The position numbers were made by a program, and so were the translations under genes. The notes beneath the pieces are model-generated. The model had not been told where the DNA came from. It searched no databases and saw only the letters and a list, made by a program, of their open reading frames with translations. Of a stretch of DNA of 64,000 bases, positions 8,869-18,058 are shown piece after piece. Location: contig NZ_LWEH01000159.1 of the NCBI RefSeq assembly GCF_001635455.1, forward strand, positions 62,001-126,000, written 5' to 3'. Numbering within the stretch: position 1 is the first letter of the stretch; every line of letters starts with the position of its first letter. Source of the DNA: Vibrio sp. HI00D65 (GTDB taxonomy: Bacteria > Pseudomonadota > Gammaproteobacteria > Enterobacterales > Vibrionaceae).

Positions 8869-9396
8869 TTAAGACTCTTTGGTTTCACCTAACCCAAGAA
8901 CTTTAAGGCCGATACTCAGCAACAGTATGGATACTGGAAGAACCAAAATATCCCATCCAATACTGTCGAAATTGACGAGCACAAGCTCCAAAAATTTCAC
9001 GAAGATAATGATGATAATCACTTCAGCCAAGATGTTTTTCAGGTGACCAATGTTGGGTGTTTTTATCCAACTAAGTACTTTGCTTTTATTGGTTTGTTGG
9101 TCACTTTTCGCGGCATTACTTTTATCTGAGATGAACAAAGTGAATACACCATGAGAAAAGATGAAGAGCACAAAAGCAATCAAGAACGTATCCAGAGACT
9201 TAATCAAGTATGAGATCGCGATATCTGTTGTGTCTAAATGCGCGAGCGATTCTGGTGGCACCTGATTGAGCATGAAGATCGCAAAAGCAGAGTAAGTCTT
9301 GGTTGCTCCCATAAAGAATAAGAGTAGGGAAGCAAGCATAGAACAGATGATGGCGATCCAGCTGATATGACGAAATAAGTTGAAGGTTTGTTTCAT
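8869..9396 (-). CDS. YqhA/UPF0114-type inner-membrane protein
   Basis: A predicted 175-aa protein with about four membrane segments. The arrangement (two N-terminal helices, the SLDTFLIAFVLFIFSHGVF helix, a polar loop, then two closing helices) resembles the UPF0114 (YqhA) family, whose function is not established. The ATG at 9396 is chosen because AGAGAGA lies just upstream and the protein then starts in front of the first membrane helix; a longer frame to 9474 is open but lacks support. It is monocistronic, convergent with feoC. Confidence 0.75.
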   Translation of the reverse strand: MKQTFNLFRHISWIAIICSMLASLLLFFMGATKTYSAFAIFMLNQVPPESLAHLDTTDIAISYLIKSLDTFLIAFVLFIFSHGVFTLFISDKSNAAKSDQQTNKSKVLSWIKTPNIGHLKNILAEVIIIIIFVKFLELVLVNFDSIGWDILVLPVSILLLSIGLKVLGLGETKES

Positions 9397-9494
9397 GATT
9401 CTCTCTCTATGTTGTGTGCAAGAGAGTATACGTGGGAGTCTTTGTTGTGATAATGGGGTGTTTTTTTGAATCATTATTACAAATTGGTAATAAT

Positions 9495-9521
9495 GGTAAT
9501 GCCTAGCTAAGAGGCATCACC
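9495..9521 (-). terminator. Hairpin after the HIT gene
   Basis: A 10-bp stem (GGTGATGCCT/AGGCATTACC on the minus strand, one G-T pair) begins 13 bp after the HIT stop. The following ATTATT tract is only weakly T-rich, so termination is likely but not certain. Confidence 0.55.
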
Positions 9522-9533
9522 TGTGTCAGAAGG

Positions 9534-9962
9534 TTAAGCTTTCTTAAAGATAGAGCTTAGTGACAGTACATTTTGAATGCGAGTTAGGATAACTGCTTGC
9601 TCTTCTTCACTGCGCTGTTCACCTGTGGTGTTGCCCCATACAGGGCCAGGCCATGCCACATCATCTTTGAAACGTGCGATATGGTGGATGTGCAGTTGTG
9701 GCACCATGTTACCTAGCGCGCCTAGGTTGAGCTTATCCGGTTGGAACGTAGCTTCTAGTGCCTGGCTTACTGCTTGAGATTCATGTAGGAACTGCTGTTG
9801 CTCTTGCATTGGTAAATGATGCAGCTCTTTTAGGTTGGCACGTTTTGGGACCAGAATAACCCAAGGCATAGCGTTGTCCTTGTGCAGTAGTGCAAGGCTA
9901 AGTGGGAATTCGCCAATAACGGTGGTGTCTTTTGCCAATTGAGGGTGAAGTTCGAAGCTCAT
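9534..9962 (-). CDS. HIT-family nucleotide hydrolase/transferase
   Basis: A 142-aa protein of the histidine triad superfamily. The triad motif QLHIHHIARF is at about residues 88-97, with the central histidine as the catalytic nucleophile of the family, followed by the W-P-G-P-VWG stretch. It resembles the diadenosine-tetraphosphate-hydrolase-like HIT proteins of gammaproteobacteria; the exact substrate cannot be read from sequence. AGGAAAG-type sequence lies 5' of the ATG. Transcribed alone. Confidence 0.85.
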   Translation of the reverse strand: MSFELHPQLAKDTTVIGEFPLSLALLHKDNAMPWVILVPKRANLKELHHLPMQEQQQFLHESQAVSQALEATFQPDKLNLGALGNMVPQLHIHHIARFKDDVAWPGPVWGNTTGEQRSEEEQAVILTRIQNVLSLSSIFKKA

Positions 9963-10040
9963 GATCTTTCCAATTAATTGTTTTACTTGAGTATAAGGTT
10001 GGAAAGAGAATGTGGCTAGCGCTTACGACCTCAATAAGCA

Positions 10041-10270
10041 GATTCCCTATCACGTTCGTACCTCACTGTAGGGAATAACGGTGGATTAAAAGGGTAACTG
10101 ATAGGTTTTCAGTGGTTGTATGCTTTAGGAGATTCTCCAACACGCCCGTACTTCACTGTGGGGAATAGAGTGAAGGATAGGAGTAGCGAATTGGTTTACT
10201 GCTGTTACGTGCTTTAGAAGGTTCCCTATCACGCTCTCTCATCAATGAAGGGGATGGCGGGGGAAGGATA
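10041..10270. repeat. Three imperfect ~90-bp tandem repeats
   Basis: Units begin near 10041, 10131 and 10220. Each starts with a GATTCCCTATCACG-type segment, followed by a TCACTGTAGGGAATA-type segment that can pair back with it. The first two end with a GCTTTAG segment. The third is truncated and more diverged. They look like a decaying intergenic repeat family. Confidence 0.75.
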
Positions 10271-10316
10271 GTGATAACGCGCCATTGATCCTGTCTCGGA
10301 TTCACGGCATCTACTG

Positions 10317-10368
10317 CCGTCATCTCCTAGAGCGACGAAGGAGCGTAGTAGGAGCTCTCTGCGACGGA
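10317..10368. repeat. Dispersed intergenic repeat, copy A
   Basis: It shares the exact 19-mer AGCGACGAAGGAGCGTAGT, and similar flanks (CCGTCAT on the left, CGGA on the right), with the element at 13358-13410. The ends are complementary, so each copy can fold. It is a REP-like element typical of Vibrio intergenic regions. Confidence 0.8.
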
Positions 10369-10413
10369 AGTCTGCGGGTAGCCCGATAGCTTAGTAGATA
10401 TAACCTCTATATT

Positions 10414-10444
10414 AAAAAAGGTTGACACTTTCGCGTCAACCTTT
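10414..10444 (-). terminator. Terminator after argS
   Basis: A perfect 10-bp stem AAAGGTTGAC/GTCAACCTTT with an 8-base loop, followed on the minus strand by a T-rich tract. It lies 18 bp after the argS stop. Confidence 0.88.
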
Positions 10445-10462
10445 CTAATTATCTCGAATCGC

Positions 10463-12196
10463 TTACATGCGTTCTAGAGTCTCGATGCCAAGAAGCGACA
10501 GACCTTGTTTGATTGTCTTCGCTGTTAGGGCAGCAAGCTTCAGGCGGCTCTGCTTAACCGCTTCGTCTTCTGCTACTAGGATAGGGCATGCTTCGTAGAA
10601 GCTAGAGAACTGACCTGCTAGTTCGAACAGGTAGCTACACATGATGTGTGGTTGACCTTCACGAGCAACAGATTGAACCGCTTCTTCAAACTGTAGAAGT
10701 TTAGCGATAAGCGCTTTCTCTTTATCTTCAGTGATTTTGATTTCACCTTCAAGAGAGTCCATAGAAACGCCGGCTTTAGCAAATACAGAAGCTACACGAG
10801 TGTATGCATATTGCATGTAAGGTGCTGTGTTACCTTCGAACGCAAGCATGTTGTCCCAATCGAACACGTAGTCAGTAGTGCGGTGCTTAGAAAGGTCTGC
10901 GTACTTAACCGCTGCCATTGCGACTGTGTTAGCGATCGCCTTCTTCTCGTCTTCTGCTAGTTCTGGGTTCTTAGATTCGATCAGTTGTGCTGCACGAACT
11001 TCAGCTTCATCAAGAAGGTCAGCTAGACGAACCGTACCGCCTGCACGAGTCTTGAATGGCTTACCGTCTTTACCTAGCATCATGCCGAACGCGTGGTGCT
11101 CAAGAGAAACAGACTCTGGGATGTAACCTGCTTTACGCACGATAGTCCAAGCTTGCATTAGGTGTTGGTGCTGACGAGAGTCGATGAAGTAAAGAACGCG
11201 GTCTGCGCCTAGCTCTTCAAAACGGTATTTTGCACAAGCGATATCAGTTGTTGTGTATAGGAAGCCGCCATCGCGCTTCTGGATGATAACGCCCATTGGG
11301 TCGCCATCTTTGTTTTTGTATTCGTCTAGGAATACAACTTGTGCGCCGTCATCTTCTTTAGCAAGACCTTGCTCTTTAAGATCAGCAACGATGCCCGGAA
11401 GCATGTGGTTGTACATGCTTTCGCCCATTACGTCATCACGCGTTAGTGATACGTTTAGACGATCGTAGTTGCGTTGGTTTTGAATCATTGTTACGTCAAC
11501 AAGCTTCTTCCACATCTCTGCACAGAACTCGTCGCCGCTTTGTAGTTTCACTACGTAGCCACGTGCTTTAACTGCGAACTCTTCGTCTTCGTCGTAAAGC
11601 TTTTTAGACTCACGGTAGAAGCCTTCAAGGTCAGCAAGTTCCATTGAAACTTCACCTGACTCAGCCTGAACGCGCTCAAGGTTTGCGATAAGCATACCGA
11701 ATTGAGTACCCCAGTCACCGATGTGGTTAGCACGGATAACTTTGTGGCCTAGGAATTCAAGTGTACGAACAACGGCATCACCGATGATTGTTGAACGCAG
11801 GTGACCAACGTGCATTTCTTTTGCAACGTTTGGCGCTGAGTAGTCAGCAACAATTGTTTGTGCTTCAGCTGCTGCAACACCAAGGCGAGAGTCAGCAAGC
11901 GCTGCGTCAGCTTGTTTTGCTAGGAAAGCTTCATCTAGGAAGATGTTAAGGAAACCTGGACCTGCGATCTCAACTTTAGAAGCGATACCGTCTAGGTTTA
12001 GAACGTCCAATACTTTCTGAGCAAATTCTCGCGGGTTAGTGCCTAGTCGCTTAGCAACGCCCATTACGCCGTTTGCTTGGTAGTCACCAAATTGTGGTTT
12101 TGCAGATTGGCGAACAGCAGCAGGAGAGCCTGCAGGTGCGCCAGCGGCTTCTAGAGCCTGAGATACTTTGTCATTAATAAGTGCTTGGATATTCAC
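10463..12196 (-). CDS. argS: Arginyl-tRNA synthetase
   Basis: Class I synthetase that charges tRNA-Arg. From the GTG at 12196 the protein is 577 aa, the same length as E. coli ArgS, and begins (M)[10 protein letters not shown] as the family does. AAGGAAA sits 6-8 bases upstream of that GTG. An in-frame TTG at 12211 would add five residues but has no better support. Motifs: the HIGH-type HVGHLRST (about 127-134), and the C-terminal anticodon-binding DALR domain ending GIETLERM. Divergent from yecM, as the two genes are neighbours in E. coli. Confidence 0.95.
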   Translation of the reverse strand: MNIQALINDKVSQALEAAGAPAGSPAAVRQSAKPQFGDYQANGVMGVAKRLGTNPREFAQKVLDVLNLDGIASKVEIAGPGFLNIFLDEAFLAKQADAALADSRLGVAAAEAQTIVADYSAPNVAKEMHVGHLRSTIIGDAVVRTLEFLGHKVIRANHIGDWGTQFGMLIANLERVQAESGEVSMELADLEGFYRESKKLYDEDEEFAVKARGYVVKLQSGDEFCAEMWKKLVDVTMIQNQRNYDRLNVSLTRDDVMGESMYNHMLPGIVADLKEQGLAKEDDGAQVVFLDEYKNKDGDPMGVIIQKRDGGFLYTTTDIACAKYRFEELGADRVLYFIDSRQHQHLMQAWTIVRKAGYIPESVSLEHHAFGMMLGKDGKPFKTRAGGTVRLADLLDEAEVRAAQLIESKNPELAEDEKKAIANTVAMAAVKYADLSKHRTTDYVFDWDNMLAFEGNTAPYMQYAYTRVASVFAKAGVSMDSLEGEIKITEDKEKALIAKLLQFEEAVQSVAREGQPHIMCSYLFELAGQFSSFYEACPILVAEDEAVKQSRLKLAALTAKTIKQGLSLLGIETLERM

Positions 12197-12545
12197 ACGC
12201 GTTTCCTTCAATTCAAGGATGATAAGAGTGGCTGTTATTTCGAGGTCATCAAACTTGGTTAATTATGCGTCTAGTTAACGATTTAATGCCGAAATGAACA
12301 ACAGACACTGTTTAAGTTCACAAAAATGGCGGTAATCATACCAATTTTGTGCGGTTTCTTATAGGTCGAATTGATAGAAAATTAACATTTCCTGAGGGGT
12401 TTTTGGCAATCAATTTTCGCTATGCAGCGTTTGTGTATTTAGGAATGTGAGCCAACGTGCTTATCGGCTGTCTTTTTGTATACGCAGCGCTTGTTGAACA
12501 AGGTAAAACTGATACCATGCTGCCAATATTTGGAGAACACAGATA
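12197..12545. other. Divergent promoter region argS/yecM
   Basis: 349 bp without a gene. It must hold the divergent promoters of argS and yecM. I see no clear operator, repeat or RNA structure. GGAGA at 12532-12536 is the ribosome site for yecM. Confidence 0.6.
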
Positions 12546-13142
12546 ATGACGATGAGCCTCAAGCAAGCCGAATTAGAGCCACAACAAATGATTGCCCGCC
12601 TTGATACGTTTATGGCGAAGATTGAAAACCTAGGTAACTTACTGGGTTTGGATCTGAGTTTTGCTCAAGCGGATCATATTGCGCTAAGAATCAATGAAAC
12701 GGAATTAGCGAAAGCTGCACATCAAGCATGGTCTGAATACGGCTCTACCATTTCACAAGCGATGATCAATGGTCGTCCAATTGTTGTGATCGCTTTTGAT
12801 GAGCCTTTGCAAAGCCGTGGTTGGAGCATTGAGTGTTTGGAGTTGCCATACCCTGCAGAGGGCAAGATTTATCCGAGCCAAGATTGGGAACACGTTGAGT
12901 TCGTAATTCCGTCTCACGCTCAAACGGCTGATGAGTACTTAGCGGATCTGAAAGATACTTACCCGCAATTCGCTGCTAACTTTGAAACGCTGGCTGAGCA
13001 AGGTGTTAAGATCAAGCTGTCTAGCCCGAAAGGTGAGGGTGAGCGTTTGAACAATCCAACGGTTGCATTTAAGCATCAAGGGATTTGTATCAAGCTGCAC
13101 CCACATTCGTTGAAGAAGATTGTTGAGTCAGAACAGGCTTAG
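12546..13142 (+). CDS. yecM: YecM-like VOC-fold protein
   Basis: A 198-aa protein of the vicinal oxygen chelate superfamily, alignable by eye with E. coli YecM: ADHIALRINE (about 42-51), a MINGRPI segment, GRP-to-ELPYP stretch, WEHVEFVIP (about 114-122) and the SSPKGEGERLNNPTVAFK segment near the end. The conserved H and E residues are metal-ligand candidates. Its biochemical role is unknown. The argS neighbourhood matches that of E. coli yecM. A second ATG lies two codons downstream. Confidence 0.85.
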   Translation: MTMSLKQAELEPQQMIARLDTFMAKIENLGNLLGLDLSFAQADHIALRINETELAKAAHQAWSEYGSTISQAMINGRPIVVIAFDEPLQSRGWSIECLELPYPAEGKIYPSQDWEHVEFVIPSHAQTADEYLADLKDTYPQFAANFETLAEQGVKIKLSSPKGEGERLNNPTVAFKHQGICIKLHPHSLKKIVESEQA

Positions 13143-13357
13143 TCTGAGTTAACAAGAGAGAGCCCTGATCTCGCCTAGGCTCGTCGGAATGACGAGGTTG
13201 CCGGTTAGTGAATGTGTTGGTCTACCAACTTTAGTGAACGCTTGATTTGATATTAAAATTTTCAGATAGAGCGCGGATGTGTGCAGTGGTTGTGCCTTAC
13301 TATCATTCGGTTTGACTGTATCTCTTCTGAGTCATCGTTTTTACTAGCAAGAGAACA

Positions 13358-13410
13358 CCGTCATTCTCGATAGCGACGAAGGAGCGTAGTCGGGAATCTC
13401 TAACAACGGA
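13358..13410. repeat. Dispersed intergenic repeat, copy B
   Basis: Shares the exact 19-mer AGCGACGAAGGAGCGTAGT (13372-13390) with copy A at 10317-10368. It is bounded by CCGTCAT and AACGGA, and its arms (TTCTCGA.. and ..GGGAATCTC) are partly complementary. Confidence 0.8.
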
Positions 13411-13426
13411 CTCGATAACCAGATAC

Positions 13427-13466
13427 AAAAAACGCGTAATGGGGGCGATCCTATTACGCGTTTTTT
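13427..13466. terminator. Strong bidirectional terminator (yecM/purU)
   Basis: A perfect 14-bp stem AAAAAACGCGTAAT/ATTACGCGTTTTTT, with a 12-base loop and T6 on either strand. It lies 24 bp after the purU stop. Confidence 0.9.
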
Positions 13467-13490
13467 ATTGGGTTCTAATAGGTGTCGAAC

Positions 13491-14330
13491 CTACAGAATC
13501 ACAGTCTTGTTGCCGTAAACAAACACGTGATCATTGATCACCTTGTTTATCGCCTTACTTAGAACATTCTTCTCTACGTCGCGACCTGCTTGCGCCATGT
13601 CTTTCGCACTGAAGTTGTGATCGACAGGGATAACGTCTTGCTTAATGATTGGGCCTTCATCCAAATCGTTAGTCACGAAGTGTGCCGTCGCACCAATGAT
13701 CTTTACACCGCGCTCATACGCTTGTTGGTAGGGTTTCGCACCGATGAATGCTGGCAAGAAGCTGTGGTGAATATTGATGATCTTGTGGTTGTACTTTTCA
13801 ACAAATCCCGGAGTAAGCACTCGCATGTACTTAGCCAAAACAAGGTAATCAGCCTCGTATTGGTCAATCACTTCCAGCATTTTTTGCTCATGTTCTTCAC
13901 GGTTCAGGCCTTCGTGTGAAACATGGTGGTAAGGAATATCAAAGCGCTCGGTTAGGCTTTGTAGAATATCGTAGTTGCCGACAACCGCTGCGATTTCAAC
14001 GTCTAAGCTACCATCGAAGTTCTTCATTAGAATGTCGCCAAGGCAGTGTGCTTCTTTCGTCACGAGAATAACCACACGTTTGCGAGAAGAGCCAACGAGC
14101 TTACGTTTCGCGTTTTCTGGCAGGGCTTGGTCTAGGTCTGCTAGAAAGGTTTCATCATTGAAATATCCTTCAAGCTCAGTGCGCATAAAGAAGTGACCGC
14201 TGGTGTTATCTACGAACTCGTTATTGTGAACAATATTGAGTTGGTGCTTGTAACAAATGTTGGTGATCTTTGAGATGAGGCCTGGGGCATCAGTACAATG
14301 TGTTAGTAATGTTTTTCTTTCCATTTGCAT
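13491..14330 (-). CDS. purU: Formyltetrahydrofolate deformylase
   Basis: Hydrolyses 10-formyl-THF to formate and THF, supplying formate for PurT-type purine synthesis and balancing one-carbon pools. The 279-aa protein has an N-terminal ACT domain (DAPGLISKITNICYKHQLN, about 14-32) and a formyltransferase-like catalytic domain with NIHHSFLPAF (about 186-195) and NDLDEGPII (about 221-229), which carry the N/H/D catalytic set. GGAAGTAAG precedes the first ATG; a second ATG lies two codons in. Length matches E. coli PurU (280 aa). Confidence 0.96.
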   Translation of the reverse strand: MQMERKTLLTHCTDAPGLISKITNICYKHQLNIVHNNEFVDNTSGHFFMRTELEGYFNDETFLADLDQALPENAKRKLVGSSRKRVVILVTKEAHCLGDILMKNFDGSLDVEIAAVVGNYDILQSLTERFDIPYHHVSHEGLNREEHEQKMLEVIDQYEADYLVLAKYMRVLTPGFVEKYNHKIINIHHSFLPAFIGAKPYQQAYERGVKIIGATAHFVTNDLDEGPIIKQDVIPVDHNFSAKDMAQAGRDVEKNVLSKAINKVINDHVFVYGNKTVIL

Positions 14331-14954
14331 CTTACTTCCATGAAATATTTTTTATTCTTTAAATTAAATACAGGCCGTCGAACGGTGAACTGAGCCGCAA
14401 TATCACCGTTATAATTAATCTATTATCAAGTTGGTTTCAACAAATTCTGCCGCTCATTTATCGCTTTGATAGATTGTTTGATATCGAAATATCAGTTTTC
14501 AGATAGCAAATCATGCAGAAGCTTCATTTTTAAAGTTTTGACCGTAGTACGCATTTGAACTTCAACCGAGGCATTTTCGCCTTGGCCAAAAATAGAGGTG
14601 ATACTTATGGATAAAGAGTTACTAGCAAAAAAACTGTACTGCAAACGCGTGAGTTCATTGGCTAGCAGCACAGAGCTAGATGGAAACGTTCTCGATGAAA
14701 TGTTAGAAAGCAAAACCTCGCCAAGCGATGCAGCCAAATGATAATGAATTTGAAAGCGCTCCTTGGCTATCTCGTTATCTCAATCGAAAATAAGTAATTA
14801 ACCTCTAAGCTAAAACAGTAATCTCGATTTTCATTTCTGTTCTCTTGGTAATTTGAAATAACTCAGACACCTCCGGCGCGAAGTCATTCTTGATTCGCGC
14901 CAGCTCACTAAACCTGCCATAATTCGCCTTCACTTTTTCTAAACTTCGTACTCT
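14331..14954. other. Gap between purU and yoaA
   Basis: 624 bp holding the upstream regions of divergent purU and yoaA. The only candidate gene is the 44-codon frame at 14607-14741. The remainder is AT-rich, and I see no known element in it. Confidence 0.6.
14607..14741 (+). CDS. Possible small protein, 44 aa
   Basis: An ATG preceded by AGAGGTGATACTT (a good ribosome site with about 8 bases spacing) opens a 44-codon frame ending in TGA, with a further TAA nearby. The product is hydrophilic and slightly basic at the start (MDKELLAKKLYCKRV) and acidic after, with no signal peptide or membrane helix and one cysteine. I do not recognise a family. The support is the ribosome site and the empty 600-bp gap around it. 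Confidence 0.45.
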   Translation: MDKELLAKKLYCKRVSSLASSTELDGNVLDEMLESKTSPSDAAK

Positions 14955-16883
14955 ATGATATCTAAAACGTTTTCTGCTGATGGCGCGCTGGGTAAAGCAA
15001 TCCCGGGCTTTCAGCCAAGACAAGCTCAGTTAGACATGGCTGAAGCAGTTTCACTGGCCATTCAGCAACAGAGCCAACTGGTAGTTGAAGCAGGGACGGG
15101 TACCGGTAAGACATTTGCTTATCTTGTGCCGGCACTGCTTAGTGGTAAGAAAACCATCATTAGTACGGGGTCTAAAAACCTTCAAGAACAGCTGTTCCAC
15201 CGTGATCTACCTTTAATGATTGATGCCCTTGGTTTTCATGGCCAAGTTGCGCTGCTTAAGGGGCGCTCAAACTATTTGTGTTTGGATAGGTTGAGCCGCC
15301 AAATGATCGAAAGTCATGGCACTCATACGGATCCAACGCTACTTGCTCAGTTAGTCAAAGTTCGTAGCTGGTCGTCATCCACGCAAACCGGTGATTTGGG
15401 TGATTGTGATGATATTGCGGAAGATAGCCCTGTAATCCCAACAATTACCTCTACCAACGACAATTGCTTGGGCAAAGAGTGCCCAAGTTATACCGATTGC
15501 TTTGTACTGAAAGCGCGTAAAAAAGCGATGGATTCCGATGTCGTTGTAGTGAACCATCACCTTTTCCTAGCCGATCTCGCGATTAAAGAGACCGGATTCG
15601 GTGAGCTTATCCCGGAGGCCGATGTGTTTATCTTCGATGAAGCGCATCAACTTCCCGACATTGCGAGCCAATATTTTGGCCAGTCTGTATCGAGTCGACA
15701 AATTCACGAACTCGCCAAAGACATTGAGATTGGCTATCGCACCGAAGCGAAAGACATGCGCCAACTGCAAAAAGTTGGTGACAGGCTCGTTCAGTCCTCA
15801 TCCGATTTAAGAATTGTGCTGGGTGATACTGGCTTTCGTGGTAACTGGCGCGAGGCGCTAAAATCAGAGTCGATCGCTAGAGAGTTAGTTCGCCTGCAAG
15901 ATGCATTACAACTGGCTGTAGATGTATTGAAACTAGCACTCGGACGAAGCCAACTATTGGATACCGCTTTCGAGCGTGCAAACATGATTAAGTCTCGCAT
16001 TGAGCGTGTATGTGATGTGTCGATTACTGGTTACTCCTATTGGTATGACACAACACCGCGACATTTTGCTCTGCACATTACACCGCTGTCAGTTGCTGAC
16101 AAATTTCACGAGCAGATTGAGCTGAAGCCGGGCGCTTGGGTGTTTACTTCAGCCACTTTGGCGGTATCGGACGATTTCGACCACTTCACTTCGCGACTAG
16201 GCTTAAAGCCCTCGGCTCAGTTTTCACTGCCGAGCCCATTCGATTATCCGAATCAAGCGCGTTTGTGTGTGCCTCGTTATCTTCCAGAACCGAATAGCCC
16301 GGGCTTAGCTGATAAGTTGGTTCGTATGCTGACGCCTGTGATTGAGCAAAACCAAGGTCGTTGTTTCTTCTTGTGCACTTCACACAGCATGATGAAAGAG
16401 TTAGGGGAGCGATTCCGTGAAACCTTAACCGTTCCGGTGCTGTTGCAAGGTGAGACAAGCAAGCAAAAAACCTTGGCTGAGTTTATGGAGTTGGGTAATG
16501 CCTTGCTGGTGGCGACAGGTGCTTTCTGGGAAGGGATAGATGTTAGGGGCGATGCATTAAGCTGTGTTATCATCGATAAATTGCCCTTTACAGCCCCAGA
16601 TGACCCTTTACTTAAGGCTCGCATTGAGGACTGTAAGTTAAAAGGGGGCGACCCTTTTGCACAGGTACAATTGCCAGATGCCGTGATTACCTTGAAGCAA
16701 GGTGTGGGCCGATTGATACGTGATAAGCGTGATAATGGCGCTTTGATTATTTGCGATAACCGATTGGTGACACGTGATTACGGTGGCATCTTTTTGGCGA
16801 GTTTACCGCCGATCCCTCGTACACGTGACTTAGGGGTCATTAAAGAATTCTTAGCTAAAGACCATTCAACCGTTGCCGAGTAA
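14955..16883 (+). CDS. yoaA: YoaA, DinG/XPD-type Fe-S DNA helicase
   Basis: Superfamily 2 helicase of the XPD/DinG group. In E. coli YoaA works with the clamp-loader chi subunit in tolerance of replication damage. The 642-aa protein has Walker A EAGTGTGKT (about 46-54), four cysteines for the 4Fe-4S cluster (first in YLCLDRL, then CLGKECPSYTDC at about 171-182), DEAH (about 224-227) and helicase motif VI QGVGRLIRD (about 597-605). It starts the yoaA-tsaB-yeaY-fadD-rnd series conserved with enterobacteria. The first ATG fits the usual N-terminus. Confidence 0.92.
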   Translation: MISKTFSADGALGKAIPGFQPRQAQLDMAEAVSLAIQQQSQLVVEAGTGTGKTFAYLVPALLSGKKTIISTGSKNLQEQLFHRDLPLMIDALGFHGQVALLKGRSNYLCLDRLSRQMIESHGTHTDPTLLAQLVKVRSWSSSTQTGDLGDCDDIAEDSPVIPTITSTNDNCLGKECPSYTDCFVLKARKKAMDSDVVVVNHHLFLADLAIKETGFGELIPEADVFIFDEAHQLPDIASQYFGQSVSSRQIHELAKDIEIGYRTEAKDMRQLQKVGDRLVQSSSDLRIVLGDTGFRGNWREALKSESIARELVRLQDALQLAVDVLKLALGRSQLLDTAFERANMIKSRIERVCDVSITGYSYWYDTTPRHFALHITPLSVADKFHEQIELKPGAWVFTSATLAVSDDFDHFTSRLGLKPSAQFSLPSPFDYPNQARLCVPRYLPEPNSPGLADKLVRMLTPVIEQNQGRCFFLCTSHSMMKELGERFRETLTVPVLLQGETSKQKTLAEFMELGNALLVATGAFWEGIDVRGDALSCVIIDKLPFTAPDDPLLKARIEDCKLKGGDPFAQVQLPDAVITLKQGVGRLIRDKRDNGALIICDNRLVTRDYGGIFLASLPPIPRTRDLGVIKEFLAKDHSTVAE

Positions 16884-16942
16884 CTGGCATTGTTGAGCTT
16901 AGCCATTATTTTTAGATTAGATAACGAATATTTGAGACACAA

Positions 16943-17644
16943 ATGAGCGCGAAAATTCTTGCAGTAGATACCGCAACTGAAAACTGTTCAGTTGCATTAG
17001 TAATTGGTGACCAGGTGTTCGCTCGTAGCGAAGAGGCGCCTCGAGACCATACGAAAAAAATTCTACCTATGGTTGATGAAGTACTGAAAGAAGCGAATGT
17101 CGCTTTAACCGATATTGATGCTATCGCGTTTGGTCAAGGTCCAGGCAGTTTCACGGGTGTACGTATTGGTATTGGTATTGCTCAAGGCTTGGCTTTTGGT
17201 GCGGATTTACCAATGATCGGTGTCTCTACACTGGCTGCAATGGCGCAAGGCAGCTACCGTAAATTTGGTGAAACTCATGTTGCGACAGCGATTGATGCGC
17301 GTATGAGTGAAGTGTACTGGGCTCGTTACAGCCGTAAACAAGACGGTCGTTGGACTGCGGTTGATGCTGAATGTGTAACACCGCCAAGTGAATTGGCTGC
17401 GCAGCTTGAAGCAGACTCTGAAACATGGGCAAAAGTGGGTACCGGTTGGGAAGCTTACGCCGAGTATATGGATACACTAGAGATCAACACCAAAGCGTGT
17501 GAAGTGCTATTTCCAGAAGCTCAAGATATGGCGTTCCTAGCTCAATTTGCTTACGCAGAAGGCAAAGCCGTACCAGCTGAAGAATCTGAGCCAGTGTATC
17601 TGCGTGATAAAGTTACATGGAAGAAGCTACCAGGTCGCGAGTAA
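16943..17644 (+). CDS. tsaB: TsaB, subunit of the t6A synthesis complex
   Basis: A 233-aa ASKHA-fold protein that dimerises with TsaD and is required for N6-threonylcarbamoyladenosine at position 37 of ANN-decoding tRNAs. Diagnostic stretches are [15 protein letters not shown] at the N-terminus, [15 protein letters not shown] (about 62-76) and [11 protein letters not shown] (about 116-126). It lies 59 bp after yoaA, the same order as in E. coli. Confidence 0.95.
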   Translation: MSAKILAVDTATENCSVALVIGDQVFARSEEAPRDHTKKILPMVDEVLKEANVALTDIDAIAFGQGPGSFTGVRIGIGIAQGLAFGADLPMIGVSTLAAMAQGSYRKFGETHVATAIDARMSEVYWARYSRKQDGRWTAVDAECVTPPSELAAQLEADSETWAKVGTGWEAYAEYMDTLEINTKACEVLFPEAQDMAFLAQFAYAEGKAVPAEESEPVYLRDKVTWKKLPGRE

Positions 17645-17717
17645 TTTTTTACAAGGTTCTGATGCAAATTAGATCTAAATGCGTATTATTTAGATTTGAG
17701 AGGGCGGATATTTAGTC

Positions 17718-18023
17718 ATGGTATCAATTAATAACTTACCTCCTTCATCGATAGGCAATACGTCTAAGCCGAATCGAGTTAAAAAGAAGGAGCAGGCAAA
17801 AAAATCTGATGCTAGCACTGCGGTTGGACAACCAACCAAAGTAGCCAATGCTGTCTCTCATTCTATTCGTCAAGTCAAAGAGTCTGAGCTACACAAGGCT
17901 CAAATCCAGTATGATCTTCCAGAAGGCCGAGGACGTAAGGCTATGGAAGAATACATGGATGTAATGAACCAGGCGAAAAAAGAAGAACTTGCAAAGCTTA
18001 CCGGTGTCGATATTTACATCTGA
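17718..18023 (+). CDS. Conserved-type hypothetical protein, 101 aa
   Basis: Not recognised. The protein is cytoplasmic by composition. It has a Ser/Asn-rich start, a lysine-rich stretch (KPNRVKKKEQAKK, about 17-29) and a C-terminal half predicted helical (GRGRKAMEEYMDVMNQAKKEELAKL). No cysteines or membrane segments. It sits between tsaB and yeaY, which are adjacent in E. coli, in the same direction with 73 and 35 bp gaps, so it is probably co-transcribed. AGAGGGCGG precedes the start region. Confidence 0.75.
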   Translation: MVSINNLPPSSIGNTSKPNRVKKKEQAKKSDASTAVGQPTKVANAVSHSIRQVKESELHKAQIQYDLPEGRGRKAMEEYMDVMNQAKKEELAKLTGVDIYI

Positions 18024-18058
18024 AGCGACTTATTAATGCTTGTTTAAGGACCAGAGCC

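Larger units (their letters stand above)
9963..10462. other. 500-bp gap with local repeats, no gene
   Basis: No credible reading frame in either direction. Most of it is explained by three degenerate copies of an approximately 90-bp unit (10041 onward), one copy of a dispersed short palindromic-type element (10317-10368) and the argS terminator at the right end. Confidence 0.75.
13143..13490. other. Gap with intergenic repeats between yecM and purU
   Basis: 348 bp without a gene. It contains a short hairpin CTCGTCGGAATGACGAG (13178-13194), repeat copy B, and a strong bidirectional terminator near the right end. Confidence 0.7.

Noticed and set aside
13465..13500. Minus-strand sequence with a T-arm-like TAGGTTCGACACCTA near the purU stop, resembling a tRNA end
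   Set aside because: There is no D arm, anticodon arm or acceptor stem upstream; that sequence is purU coding. Probably chance, or the tip of a small hairpin.
14805..15023. 72-codon minus-strand frame across the yoaA start
   Set aside because: It overlaps a secure gene start, has no ribosome site, and the protein matches nothing known to me.
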